Below, one piece after another: positions 16,896 to 26,109 of a stretch of DNA of 64,000 bases (position 1 is its first letter; each line of letters starts with the position of its first letter). The DNA comes from Taurinivorans muris (GTDB lineage Bacteria > Desulfobacterota > Desulfovibrionia > Desulfovibrionales > Desulfovibrionaceae). The position numbers and the translations under genes were made by a program. The notes under the pieces were generated by a model. It made no database searches. It saw only the letters and a list, made by a program, of their open reading frames with translations, and was not told where the DNA came from. The stretch covers positions 620,001 to 684,000 of the forward strand of contig NZ_CP065938.1 of assembly GCF_025232395.1 (NCBI RefSeq), written 5' to 3'.

Positions 16896-18419
16896 ATGAT
16901 ACAAGGATTATATACAAGCGCAACAGGCATGATGAGCCACTCGTCAGGACTTAATGTCGTTTCGCAAAACATTGCAAACGTCAACACCGTTGCTTTCAAA
17001 CAACAGCTTTACCTGATCGGGGATTTGTCAAGCAAAAATTATTCCGCAGGCGGAGCGTACGAAGTCGAGGTCAAGCAAGTCGGCTTAGGTTCGCATATAA
17101 GTGAGGTCCGTTCCAATTTTAAAATCGGCAATTATGAAAACGGAAGCGCCGAAACGGACTTGGCTCTTTCCGGCAAAGGGTATTTCCAAGTCACCCTTGA
17201 AGATGAAACGTATTACACAAGAGCCGGCAACTTCAGATTTAATGAAAATGGTTTTTTACGCGCTCCGACCGGGCATTTTCTCATGGGAATACCTATTGAC
17301 GCCAATGGTAATGAAGCGAACTACATGGAACCTATTCAAATCAACACCAATGATGAACTTCTCGCCAGTGACCCGCCGAAAGCGACAACTTCGATAACTT
17401 CCTCGCTGAATGTTTATAACACCCAAAATGTTTACAATGACGAGAACAATCCGTATTTTTCCATGCTGCAAAGCTGGAACGGAAACAGTACCCCGCCGCT
17501 CAGCACTTCCGCAAAATCGCTCGGTTTGCAGTTCTATGACGCCAACGGGGTAAAACACAGTTTGAATGTCTATTTCGACCCTGCACCGTCAACAAACGGA
17601 AATCAAGTCTATGAATACATTGTAGCCATGGACCCCGAGCTTGACGCCCGTGCGGAATATCAGGGAACAAAAAGCGCGGGGCTTCTCATGACGGGTACAA
17701 TGACATTTTCCAGCGCAGGAGAACTTCAAAACATGAATTCCTTTTCTCCGCAAGGCGGAGATTTGACCAATCCCGCCAACTGGACCTTGTCCGAGCTGCA
17801 AAACGGCTTGCCAAGCGTAACCGTTCAATTAGCGGGACAACCAAGCCAAACCATAGCACTCAATTTAGGAATGAAAAGCAACGGAAATTCATGGACTAAC
17901 GGTCTGAACGGGGCTGTAAACGGCATAAGCGCCGCCGATATCGGCAAAACCTTTGTCAATATCCCCGGCATGACTAATCCGGAATTCAATTCCAACGCAA
18001 CAACAGCCCTGCGGACAAGCCCTTCCTTGAAAAACATGAGCCAAGACGGATATGGCGCCGGAGAACTGCAAACCATGTTCATCAATGAAAACGGCATAAT
18101 CCAGCTATCCTACACCAACGGACAAAGCCATGACCTCTACCGCATTCCCGTTGCGCGTTTCACAAGTGAAGACGGGCTTTACAGGGCGGGCAACAACCTT
18201 TATCAGCACACGTCAGAAGCAGGCAATGTGGAATTCGGCATCGCAGGAACGGAAAACTACGGCGAGGTCATGTCACAAACCCTTGAAACATCAAACGTGG
18301 ACATGGCGACGGAAATGGCAAATATGATTGTCTTGCAGCGCGGTTTCCAATCCAACAGCAAAAGCTTGCAAACCGTCGACACCATGCTGCAAAAAGCCGT
18401 TGAACTCAAGCGAAATTAA
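16896..18419 (+). CDS. flgE: Flagellar hook protein FlgE (FlgE/F/G family)
   Basis: Extracellular hook subunit exported by the flagellar type III system. The 507-residue protein has the N-terminal MIQGLYTSATGM and QNIANVNTVAFK rod/hook motif, a FlgE D2-like middle domain and the C-terminal coiled-coil motif EMANMIVLQRGFQSNSKSLQTVDTML. The ATG at 16896 follows AGGAG; the longer frame from 16878 is less likely. No other flagellar gene is adjacent, so it is an orphan with its own sigma-54 promoter and terminator. It could be a second, specialised FlgE. Confidence 0.88.
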   Translation: MIQGLYTSATGMMSHSSGLNVVSQNIANVNTVAFKQQLYLIGDLSSKNYSAGGAYEVEVKQVGLGSHISEVRSNFKIGNYENGSAETDLALSGKGYFQVTLEDETYYTRAGNFRFNENGFLRAPTGHFLMGIPIDANGNEANYMEPIQINTNDELLASDPPKATTSITSSLNVYNTQNVYNDENNPYFSMLQSWNGNSTPPLSTSAKSLGLQFYDANGVKHSLNVYFDPAPSTNGNQVYEYIVAMDPELDARAEYQGTKSAGLLMTGTMTFSSAGELQNMNSFSPQGGDLTNPANWTLSELQNGLPSVTVQLAGQPSQTIALNLGMKSNGNSWTNGLNGAVNGISAADIGKTFVNIPGMTNPEFNSNATTALRTSPSLKNMSQDGYGAGELQTMFINENGIIQLSYTNGQSHDLYRIPVARFTSEDGLYRAGNNLYQHTSEAGNVEFGIAGTENYGEVMSQTLETSNVDMATEMANMIVLQRGFQSNSKSLQTVDTMLQKAVELKRN

Positions 18420-18423
18420 CCTG

Positions 18424-18450
18424 AAGGCGGTATGAAAATACCGCCTTTGC
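18424..18450 (+). terminator. Terminator-like hairpin after flgE
   Basis: A 10-bp GC-rich perfect stem (AAGGCGGTAT / ATACCGCCTT) with a GAAA tetraloop and a short T run, four bases after the flgE stop. Confidence 0.7.
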
Positions 18451-18577
18451 CATACGTCCGAAAAATACGTTTATTTATTGCAGGATTGTTCGGCGCTTCT
18501 TTTTGCTTGCTCTTCCTGAAAGTTAACCGTATACTTTTTTTACAAAATAATACCGTATCGGATAGTTTCGGATAGTT

Positions 18578-18913
18578 ATGGAAAAATTACTTTTAAAACT
18601 CGCAAGCCAGCTTGATTCCATCGACCAAGCGTCTTTAGACGCCTTATGGGATAAATATGCCCAAATCGTCAACAACTTTGAACCGACAAAACGCTGGGAA
18701 GAAGCTGTGCTTGTTCTTTCTTTCATTCAAGCGAAAAACTGGAAAAATCAACTTTTCAACACCCAATGGGCAATGCGTTCCAAAGTTTCTTCCCTCATAG
18801 ACATTGACGGAACAGGAACAAAGAATACATTCAGCGGCATGGTGAAGGAACTGAAAAAAGAAGATAAGCCTAAGAAAAGAGCTGAAATTTTACAGTTCAC
18901 CCCCAAAGCATAA
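18578..18913 (+). CDS. Hypothetical protein, 111 residues
   Basis: Not recognised. A small, mostly helical, soluble protein without signal peptide or cysteines; it begins MEKLLLKLASQLDSIDQASL and ends in a Lys-rich stretch. The ATG is preceded by two tandem copies of CGGATAGTT and lacks a clear Shine-Dalgarno. It is convergent with the Aas-like gene, whose stop is two bases beyond. Normal codon use suggests a genuine conserved gene. Confidence 0.6.
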   Translation: MEKLLLKLASQLDSIDQASLDALWDKYAQIVNNFEPTKRWEEAVLVLSFIQAKNWKNQLFNTQWAMRSKVSSLIDIDGTGTKNTFSGMVKELKKEDKPKKRAEILQFTPKA

Positions 18914-18915
18914 AA

Positions 18916-21087
18916 TCAGCTTGCCGTCATTTCGTCTGCCATCACCTTTGCTTTGTTATAATCAAATTTGCCGCTTCCAAGCAAAGGCGCTTGTTTCACG
19001 CACAAAATTTTCTTCGGCGTCCACAAAGCGGAAACGCCTTTTGTTGCAAAATACGTCGCGATTTCATTTGTGGTGACATCCTGCTTTTCAATGATAAGAA
19101 CAAGCTGTTCCCCTTTTTTGGAATCAGGAACAGCAACAATTCCCAAGGGCACGTCAGGCCATAATTCCGACAAAGCCATTTCAATAGCGACAAGAGAAAC
19201 CATTTCCCCGCCCAATTTGGCAAAGCGCTTCGCACGCCCTTTTATGTAAATAAAACCGTATTGATCGACTTCCACAATATCGCCCGTGTCATACCACCCC
19301 TCAAGGATTTGCCCGTCAATTTCGGCTCGGGGTTTTTCCAAAACCCCTTTGTTGCTTGCACGCATATACCCGAGCATGACATTATCACCCTTGACGCATA
19401 AAGAGCCGCCTTCCGTTATGCCTTCAACTTTTTTCAGTTTGTATTCGAGTCCGGGCAGCAATCTGCCCACGCTGTTTTTTGCCTTGTTAGCATCCGTATT
19501 CACGGAAAGGACAGGGGAAGTTTCCGTCGCACCGTATCCTTCCATAATTTCAACGCCGAATTTTTCTTTCCAAGTCTTGGCTGTTGATTCGCGAAGTTTT
19601 TCCGCGCCTTCGATAACAAGCCGGGTATTGCAAAAATCATAAGGACGCCCGTAGCGTGCATAGCCTGCCAAAAACGTATCCGTTCCGCAAATGACCGTTG
19701 ACTGGCTTTCATAATACAGTTTCGGCACAATTCTGAAATGCAGCGGAGAAGGATAGAAAAATACCTTAATGCCGCTTGTCAAAGGCAAAACAGTACCCAC
19801 GCCAAGCCCAAAAACATGGAATAGAGGCAAACAGTTGAAAAGCCTGTCTCCGGAATGGACGGACAAAACCCCGAGGGCTTGCTCTTTGTTCACAAGAACG
19901 TTTTTATGGCTGATAAAAACAGATTTTGGCAATCCCTCCGTGCCGGAAGTAAAAAGAATGGCGAAAGGTTCGCTTGCAGGAGTTTTTACAACATGGCAAA
20001 ACATTGTCGCAAGAAGCCCTTTGATCTTATCCGTAAAAGCAATGCGTTTCGCAATATCCTCCAAGTAAAGAATGCGCATGCCCGCGTCCAGAATGGCTTT
20101 TTCCAAAAATTCCAACTCGCCGAGCCTGATAAAAGTACGCGAAGAAACAACGGTTTTCAAATCCAAAGTTTGGCAGCTGCCCACAACAGAATAGGCTCCT
20201 GCCGTAAAATTTATCATGACAGGAATTTTTTGTGTTAAATGAAATCCCAAAAAAGACACAATACCCGCCAACGAACTGGGAAGCATGAAACCGAGGCGCA
20301 GCTCGTTTTTTGTCAACCTGGCAAGGGCACGTCCGAGAACATTCGCTTTCAATAAAATTGTCTTGTAATCAACACACTTTCTTTCCTGATCTTCAGCAAT
20401 GATGTATTTTTTTCCGTGAACTTTCATCGCTTCCACAAAAGCTTGGGCGAAATTCATATCGGTATTTGTGGATTCAAGAAGAAGGTTGCTCATGATGTCA
20501 TACAGTCTTATCGCATTCAATTTTCTGCGTTTTTTGCCGCTTACCGTTAAATCTTTGTCAATGCTCTGCGCCGGAAGAACTGTCAAAGTAATTTTAGGAA
20601 AATACCGCAAAAGCTGTTTATGGCGAAAATAGGAAAATTTTGAATAGGCGGCGCCGCTGATACGTACGGGAACGATTTTAGCCTCCGTCCTTTCCGCTAT
20701 CATGGCTGTCGCTTCGAGGATTTTCATGAAATGACTGTCCTGCATGAACGATTTTTCATGAAAAACCATACAATGTTCGTGCTTTTCAAGAGCGTTGACA
20801 AGCTTAAGCGTTGATATGGGGGAATTGAAATCAGCCTCTAAAATTTTAGAACACAATAAAAACGGACGTATCCACCATTTTTTATAAATCTTACTGTCAA
20901 TGGCGACCGTAATCCTATTATTCAAAAAACAGGAAAGCAGGAGAGGGTCAAGCAAAGAACCGCAGTTTGAAACAAGCAAAACCCTGTCGCCTGCGTTCGT
21001 ATAGTGTTCAATATCGATAACTTGAACCCTAAAGAATATTTTCAATAAAAAACGTATGATAAAATGCAAAATTATTCCCTTCCCCAT
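18916..21087 (-). CDS. Aas-like acyltransferase / acyl-ACP synthetase with degenerate acyltransferase domain
   Basis: A 723-residue fusion like E. coli Aas, which re-acylates lysophosphatidylethanolamine. The N-terminal PlsC-like part (1-200) lacks the key residues: the H-x4-D motif reads Cys42...Asp47 (SNCGSLLD), and the FPEGR motif reads FHEKS at 109-113. The C-terminal AMP-binding part is intact, with LFTSGTEGLPKSV, the GYGATETSP motif and GWYDTGDIVE. I infer an active acyl-ACP or acyl-CoA ligase joined to an inactive or altered acyltransferase. It is the last gene of the Mla-type operon, starting directly after the lipoprotein stop. Confidence 0.82.
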   Translation of the reverse strand: MGKGIILHFIIRFLLKIFFRVQVIDIEHYTNAGDRVLLVSNCGSLLDPLLLSCFLNNRITVAIDSKIYKKWWIRPFLLCSKILEADFNSPISTLKLVNALEKHEHCMVFHEKSFMQDSHFMKILEATAMIAERTEAKIVPVRISGAAYSKFSYFRHKQLLRYFPKITLTVLPAQSIDKDLTVSGKKRRKLNAIRLYDIMSNLLLESTNTDMNFAQAFVEAMKVHGKKYIIAEDQERKCVDYKTILLKANVLGRALARLTKNELRLGFMLPSSLAGIVSFLGFHLTQKIPVMINFTAGAYSVVGSCQTLDLKTVVSSRTFIRLGELEFLEKAILDAGMRILYLEDIAKRIAFTDKIKGLLATMFCHVVKTPASEPFAILFTSGTEGLPKSVFISHKNVLVNKEQALGVLSVHSGDRLFNCLPLFHVFGLGVGTVLPLTSGIKVFFYPSPLHFRIVPKLYYESQSTVICGTDTFLAGYARYGRPYDFCNTRLVIEGAEKLRESTAKTWKEKFGVEIMEGYGATETSPVLSVNTDANKAKNSVGRLLPGLEYKLKKVEGITEGGSLCVKGDNVMLGYMRASNKGVLEKPRAEIDGQILEGWYDTGDIVEVDQYGFIYIKGRAKRFAKLGGEMVSLVAIEMALSELWPDVPLGIVAVPDSKKGEQLVLIIEKQDVTTNEIATYFATKGVSALWTPKKILCVKQAPLLGSGKFDYNKAKVMADEMTAS

Positions 21088-21675
21088 TTACCGGATATGT
21101 GCATAAATTGCATCGGACATGGCCTGCGCCAACAAATAAAGCAATTCCCCATAAGCTTGCACAAAACCTGAATAATTATGCTCCACAGACAATTTCTTAT
21201 AAAAACTGGCCTGCAAAATTTTCATTCCGCCTTTTTGCAGCGTCCAAAAAGCGTCTAATTCCAGATAATCATTGATATTGCCTTCAAAATGGCTGATATC
21301 GACTTGAATTGTATAATCAGGATGCATGCCGAGTTTTAAAGGAACGGCGACTCCGTTTATTGCCGTTAAATTATTGGTTAAAGCATCGGACAAAACCCGG
21401 CTTATCGCCTTATCCAAGTTTTCACCCCAGCGGTGGCGCTCTTCAATAATGATTTTCGCCCCTTTATCGCGCATAACAATTTGCGGTCTGTTCAAATATG
21501 AAGGAATATTGATATGCATAATGGCAAAAACCGGTCCCGAACCTGTTTGCAGCCTGTTCCTGTACTGCTCCGCGTACTCGTTTGGAACATCAATGATATA
21601 GACACTGGTAGGCATAGAAATATGACTGCAGGAACAAAGTAAAACTAAACAACAGAACATAAAAAACTTTTTCAT
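21088..21675 (-). CDS. PqiC/YmbA-like lipoprotein of an MCE transport system
   Basis: A 195-residue lipoprotein. The signal peptide ends in a lipobox with Cys at LLCSC (about residue 14-16), followed by a domain of the ABC-transport auxiliary lipoprotein family (PqiC/YmbA), including the helix-rich segment RHRWGENLDKAISRVLSDAL. Such proteins join MCE proteins to the outer membrane. Its ATG shares one base with the stop of the upstream MCE gene. Confidence 0.78.
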   Translation of the reverse strand: MKKFFMFCCLVLLCSCSHISMPTSVYIIDVPNEYAEQYRNRLQTGSGPVFAIMHINIPSYLNRPQIVMRDKGAKIIIEERHRWGENLDKAISRVLSDALTNNLTAINGVAVPLKLGMHPDYTIQVDISHFEGNINDYLELDAFWTLQKGGMKILQASFYKKLSVEHNYSGFVQAYGELLYLLAQAMSDAIYAHIR

Positions 21676-22592
21676 TATTTCGCCTTTCCGAAGATTAATG
21701 CATCCGGTTGGTTTTCCAAAAGTTCAGCTAAATGTGAAATGGAGTTGGCGGCATCACGCAGTGACTGCAAGGTTAAAAATACTTCCTGCATGAAAGCGGA
21801 ATCGTCCTGTGTCAGACGCGAACCGTTTTTTGCAAACCTGTCAACATATTTCAAAATAGCAGGAACAGCATGATTAAACAGCTGAGCCAATTTTCTGTAT
21901 TCCAAAACGGTATTTTTGGTTTCATTTTCAAGTTCGTTGACTTTAGCAAGAGCGGCATTTAAATTTTTGCTCATTTCAGGCACATTGATTTCAGCCAAAG
22001 CGGTATTTGCATTCTCCAATAAAAGCAATACGTTTTTACTGATGTCGCGGATAGGCAAATCTTCAACATTGGATAAAATGCTCTCAAAAACGTTAGGCAA
22101 AGTCGGAATTTGCACAATCCCTTCATATTTTTGTTTCTTTTCCTGAGATAAGGGTTCGGGGTCATTAACCATGACCAAATCCACAACAAGCTGCCCCGTA
22201 ATCAGGCTCGCTGTCGTGAGTTTCGCCCGCAGTCCTTTGTCAATAAGCTCATACACATAATTTTCGTCATCAATGTAATAGAGGAAATTATGATTTTCAT
22301 TGATTGAATCCACTCCCCCGGAATTTTCATTAAGTTCAATAATAACGACAGTTTTAAAAGAAGCGATTTCGGAAGTGGGCACAATGTAAATTGAACGGAC
22401 ACGCCCGACAGGAACACCATTAAAAAACACGGGGGAATTTATATTCAAGCCGCGCAGCGAGGAATCGAAAAACAACGCGAACGAAGACTGCTTTGTTCCG
22501 TAATTTCCATAACCAAGCAGAAAAAAAGCTAAGCATACCAATACAATAGAACCAAAAACAAAAGCCCCGACAACTGTTTTATTTTTAAACAC
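21675..22592 (-). CDS. mlaD: MCE-domain substrate-binding protein (MlaD/PqiB type)
   Basis: Periplasmic lipid-binding component of an Mla-type phospholipid transporter. The 305-residue protein has an N-terminal membrane anchor (8-28), one MCE domain (about 38-140; note GLNINSPVFFNGVPVGRV), then a long helical C-terminal part (155-300) typical of single-MCE proteins that form a tube or collar. It is 69 nt downstream of the ATPase gene and overlaps the lipoprotein gene. Confidence 0.88.
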   Translation of the reverse strand: MFKNKTVVGAFVFGSIVLVCLAFFLLGYGNYGTKQSSFALFFDSSLRGLNINSPVFFNGVPVGRVRSIYIVPTSEIASFKTVVIIELNENSGGVDSINENHNFLYYIDDENYVYELIDKGLRAKLTTASLITGQLVVDLVMVNDPEPLSQEKKQKYEGIVQIPTLPNVFESILSNVEDLPIRDISKNVLLLLENANTALAEINVPEMSKNLNAALAKVNELENETKNTVLEYRKLAQLFNHAVPAILKYVDRFAKNGSRLTQDDSAFMQEVFLTLQSLRDAANSISHLAELLENQPDALIFGKAK

Positions 22593-22661
22593 AATACTCT
22601 CGCCTTTTCTTATTGTTTTTCATACCATACTGAAAAAAAAGCAAAGTGTCGATATTAAAAA

Positions 22662-23405
22662 CTACCCTGCTTCCCGTTTTAAAAATTTCCGCACAGCCTC
22701 AGGACCATGTTTCAGCAATTCATGGGGATTGCCTTCCGCAAGCATGGTTTTAGACTGCGCATCAAGCCAGACCGCGTTGTTTGCAACAGCAAAAATACTT
22801 GCCAATTCATGAGTCACGATAATAATCGTCATACCCAAACTGTCACGCAGCTGCAAAATAAGTTCATCCAAACGGGCGGAACTCACGGGGTCAAGCCCGG
22901 CTGAAGGCTCATCCAAAAAAACAAAATCGGGGTCAAGAGCCAAAGCCCGTGCAATGCCTGCCCTTTTTCGCATACCGCCGCTGATTTCAGACGGATAATA
23001 CTCTTCAAATCCGCTCAAACCGACTTGTGCAAGTTTATACCTTGCCACTTCATAAATCTGTCTGGCATTTAAATTCGTAAACTGTTCCAAAGGAATAGCG
23101 ATATTTTCTGCCAAGGTTCTGGAAGTCCATAACGCCCCGCCCTGAAACATCACCCCTATCGAGCGCAAAATATCCTGCTGCACTTTTTCATTGCCCCAAA
23201 AATCGACACCGCGATAAAAAACCTGCCCCGCACATGGTTTCAAAAGCCCCATCAAGACCCGGAGCAAAGAACTTTTACCGCATCCGCTGCCTCCCATTAT
23301 CACAAAAATATCTTTTTCTTTCACCGAAAACGTTAAATTTTGCTGAATGATTTTACTTCCGTACGCGACGGTTAAATTCTTTACATCAATGAATGAAGCC
23401 TGCAT
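22662..23405 (-). CDS. mlaF: Mla-type ABC transporter ATPase
   Basis: Cytoplasmic ATPase driving lipid transport with the adjacent permease. Walker A GGSGCGKSS at 38-46, signature ISGGMRKRAGIARAL (the GGM variant is typical of MlaF/MCE ATPases) and Walker B FVFLDEPSAGLD are all present. 247 residues is the normal length. It is 9 nt after mlaE. Confidence 0.93.
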   Translation of the reverse strand: MQASFIDVKNLTVAYGSKIIQQNLTFSVKEKDIFVIMGGSGCGKSSLLRVLMGLLKPCAGQVFYRGVDFWGNEKVQQDILRSIGVMFQGGALWTSRTLAENIAIPLEQFTNLNARQIYEVARYKLAQVGLSGFEEYYPSEISGGMRKRAGIARALALDPDFVFLDEPSAGLDPVSSARLDELILQLRDSLGMTIIIVTHELASIFAVANNAVWLDAQSKTMLAEGNPHELLKHGPEAVRKFLKREAG

Positions 23406-23414
23406 GCCGACGCC

Positions 23415-24578
23415 TTATAAATTGAACTTGCTTAAAATAATGGTTAAAATCGAGGTTGATACGATTATGCCGATAATGGAATGAACAACCGCCAGCGTTG
23501 TCGCCCGTCCGACGGCTTCAGCGTCACGCCCGCTCACAATACCCTGATAACAGCCGGATAAGGCTATCAGTATGCCAAAAATAAAAGAATGAAGCAGCCC
23601 TACGATAATATGCTGAATCTGCGTAAAGCTTCTCACATTATCCAAAAAAGCATTGAACGATATGTCCCAGCCAAAGAAAATAACCGCATATCCGCCCAAA
23701 ATACCCATGAAATCGGAATAGACCGTCAAAAAAGGCATCATCAAAGCCAATGCTATAAAACGCGGCAAAACCAAAAATTCCATAGGATTTATGCCAAACG
23801 TTTTTAAAGCGTCAACTTCTTCATTTACCTGCATGCTCCCGATAGTTGCGGCATAACTCGCCCCAATCCGTCCGGCGATGACAATTCCCGTTAAAACCGG
23901 ACTCATCACCCGAACCATGGAAACGGTAATCAAAGAGGAAACATAAATTTCAGCCCCGAGAACCTGTAATTGAATGGCGCTGACAAAAGCCAAGATAAGC
24001 CCCAGCAATATGCTGACAAGGGAAATGATAGGCAAGGAAGAAGCGCCCGCATTATAAATTTCCTGCCAAACATCCTTGGAGCTGACGGCGGCTTTGCCTG
24101 ACACGAACTGCACCAAAGCGATGGCGACTTCACCGACAAAATCCATTGCAGTTTTAATCTGCCGGATTTTATAGAACGCCCAAGAACCTAACAGGGTTAA
24201 AGGGTTTCCGCCCGATTTTTGTTTTGCGTTACGGGGAGCGGAACTTGCATAACTGACAGCGATAAGTTCTTGCATTTGCAGAGGCAGCGCCCCAGCATCG
24301 CATTCTATTTTTCTTTTTTTCGCCTCATCGGCAAGAGAGCAAAAAAAGGATAAGAGAAGAGAACCCCAAACCGGGTCACGACCTGCCGATGAATGGTATT
24401 TCAATCGGATTTTCTGAATTTTTTCCTTGCGGATTCGGGATAAAACTTCTTTTTGCCGTTCGTACAAATCCTGCCGTGCCGAACGGGAAAGATTTTTTAT
24501 TGTCCAATCACCTTGGGCGGTTATTTCCAAATAAGAGCCGTTTATTGAATACAATAACAAATCGTCCATACCCTGCAC
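23415..24578 (-). CDS. mlaE: MlaE-type permease with N-terminal STAS-like domain
   Basis: Inner-membrane permease of the MCE transporter. The first about 120 residues look like a STAS-type soluble domain (GSYLEITAQGDWTI and following), fused to a MlaE domain (about 140-387) with the conserved AGRIGASYAATIGSMQVNEEVDAL loop and about five membrane segments. The fusion is seen in several MCE systems. The frame opens with GTG at 24578; an ATG at 24569 preceded by GGGTG is the alternative start. Confidence 0.9.
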   Translation of the reverse strand: MQGMDDLLLYSINGSYLEITAQGDWTIKNLSRSARQDLYERQKEVLSRIRKEKIQKIRLKYHSSAGRDPVWGSLLLSFFCSLADEAKKRKIECDAGALPLQMQELIAVSYASSAPRNAKQKSGGNPLTLLGSWAFYKIRQIKTAMDFVGEVAIALVQFVSGKAAVSSKDVWQEIYNAGASSLPIISLVSILLGLILAFVSAIQLQVLGAEIYVSSLITVSMVRVMSPVLTGIVIAGRIGASYAATIGSMQVNEEVDALKTFGINPMEFLVLPRFIALALMMPFLTVYSDFMGILGGYAVIFFGWDISFNAFLDNVRSFTQIQHIIVGLLHSFIFGILIALSGCYQGIVSGRDAEAVGRATTLAVVHSIIGIIVSTSILTIILSKFNL

Positions 24579-24589
24579 CCGAAAAAGGC

Positions 24590-25087
24590 TTATTTCGACA
24601 CGTGATGTGTTTTTGCAATCTTATCAGCCAAATTTGTGGTTGAATAACCTTGGATAAGCGGTAAGGAATAAACCTTGCCCCCATTGTCTTCAACAATTTC
24701 CCTGCCCACGATATTCTCTATCCGCCAATCTCCGCCTTTCACCAAGACATGGGGCACAAACGCTTCAATCAGCTTTATAGGCGTGTCTTCATCAAAAGAA
24801 ACGACAATATCCACGCTTTCCAAATGCGCAAGCACAAAAGCTCTCGCCTCATACGTATTAAACGGGCGGTCGTCCCCTTTGCCCTGATTTTTCACAGACG
24901 TATCGCTATTCAAACCAAGCACGAGAATATCGCCAAGTTCTTTCGCCCTTTGCAGCAAATCAACATGTCCGACATGCAAAATATCAAAACAACCGTTTGT
25001 AAAAACAATTTTCTTACCTTGCTGCTTATACCGTTCAATTCGGTTTTTCGCCGTTTCAAGACCGCACATTTTAGAATGCGTAAGCAT
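24590..25087 (-). CDS. rfaE2: D-glycero-beta-D-manno-heptose 1-phosphate adenylyltransferase
   Basis: Forms ADP-heptose precursors for the LPS core (the C-terminal half of E. coli HldE as a separate protein). The 165-residue protein has the nucleotidyltransferase HxGH motif in GCFDILHVGHVDLL, followed by GLNSDTSVK and LVKGGDW. It is 11 nt downstream of trpS and 11 nt upstream of mlaE. A heptose isomerase (gmhA) lies at the far end of the window. Confidence 0.92.
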   Translation of the reverse strand: MLTHSKMCGLETAKNRIERYKQQGKKIVFTNGCFDILHVGHVDLLQRAKELGDILVLGLNSDTSVKNQGKGDDRPFNTYEARAFVLAHLESVDIVVSFDEDTPIKLIEAFVPHVLVKGGDWRIENIVGREIVEDNGGKVYSLPLIQGYSTTNLADKIAKTHHVSK

Positions 25088-25098
25088 GGGATACCCTT

Positions 25099-26100
25099 TT
25101 ATACCAATTTCATTTGCTGACGGACTGTGCGCATAGTTTCCTCCGCGTTTTTACGGGCGACTTCATTGCCTTTCGCAAGCACGTCATGAATATAATCTTT
25201 GGTGATCGCCGCTCTTCTTTCATGAATGGGAGCTAAAAACGCTTCCAGACTTTGCATAAAGATTTTTTTGCATTCAACACAGCCTAAGCTTGCATTCTTA
25301 CAGCCTTCCCGTATCTCATTTTGTTTATCCGCATCCGTTAATAAAACATGATAAGGAAATAAATTGCACACGTTGGGATTTCCCGGATCGCTTTTGCGCA
25401 AACGGGCAGGATCGGTAAACATGGATTTTACTTTTGGAGCGATGGTTTCCATGGTATCGCTGAGGAAAATGCCATTTCCGTAGCTTTTGCTCATCTTGCG
25501 TCCGTCAAGACCGGGACATTTCGCGGCAGGCGTGAGCTTTGCCTGAGGTTCCGGAAATGTCTCCCCATACAAGTAATTGAAACGGCGTGCAATTTCGCGG
25601 GTCAGTTCCATATGGGGCAGCTGGTCCTGCCCGACCGGAACCCAATTGGGACGGTAAATGAGAATATCTGAAGCCATAAGCACCGGATAGCCTAAAAAAC
25701 CATAGTTCCCCAAATCTTTTGTTGAAATTTCCTGCTGCAGTTCTTTATAGGTCGGGTTTCTTTCAAGCCAGCTGTTGGGCGTTATCATGGAAAAAAGCAA
25801 ATGCAGTTCCGCATGCTGTTTTATTTGGGATTGACGGAAAATTGTGCATTTATTCGGGTCAAGACCGACGCTCAGCCAGTCGAGAACCATTTCGTCAACA
25901 AATTCATTGATACGTGAAGTATCCGCATAATCGCTGGTAAGCGCATGCCAGTCCGCCACAAAGAAAAAAGCCTTATTATCTTCCTGCATTTCAACAAAAT
26001 TTTTCAGCGCTCCGAAATAATGCCCGATATGCAGCGGTCCTGTCGGACGCATACCGGAAACCGTGCAGGAATTTTGAATTTTCGCTGTCTGTTCAATCAT
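25099..26100 (-). CDS. trpS: Tryptophanyl-tRNA synthetase
   Basis: Class I aminoacyl-tRNA synthetase charging tRNA-Trp. The 333-residue protein has the HIGH signature in GPLHIGHYFG and the KMSKS loop in GRKMSKSYGN. The start at 26100 follows AGGAGAAAAAT. It is the second gene of the operon that continues into rfaE2 and the mla genes, 9 nt after the M50 protease gene. Confidence 0.96.
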   Translation of the reverse strand: MIEQTAKIQNSCTVSGMRPTGPLHIGHYFGALKNFVEMQEDNKAFFFVADWHALTSDYADTSRINEFVDEMVLDWLSVGLDPNKCTIFRQSQIKQHAELHLLFSMITPNSWLERNPTYKELQQEISTKDLGNYGFLGYPVLMASDILIYRPNWVPVGQDQLPHMELTREIARRFNYLYGETFPEPQAKLTPAAKCPGLDGRKMSKSYGNGIFLSDTMETIAPKVKSMFTDPARLRKSDPGNPNVCNLFPYHVLLTDADKQNEIREGCKNASLGCVECKKIFMQSLEAFLAPIHERRAAITKDYIHDVLAKGNEVARKNAEETMRTVRQQMKLV

Positions 26101-26109
26101 ATTTTTCTC

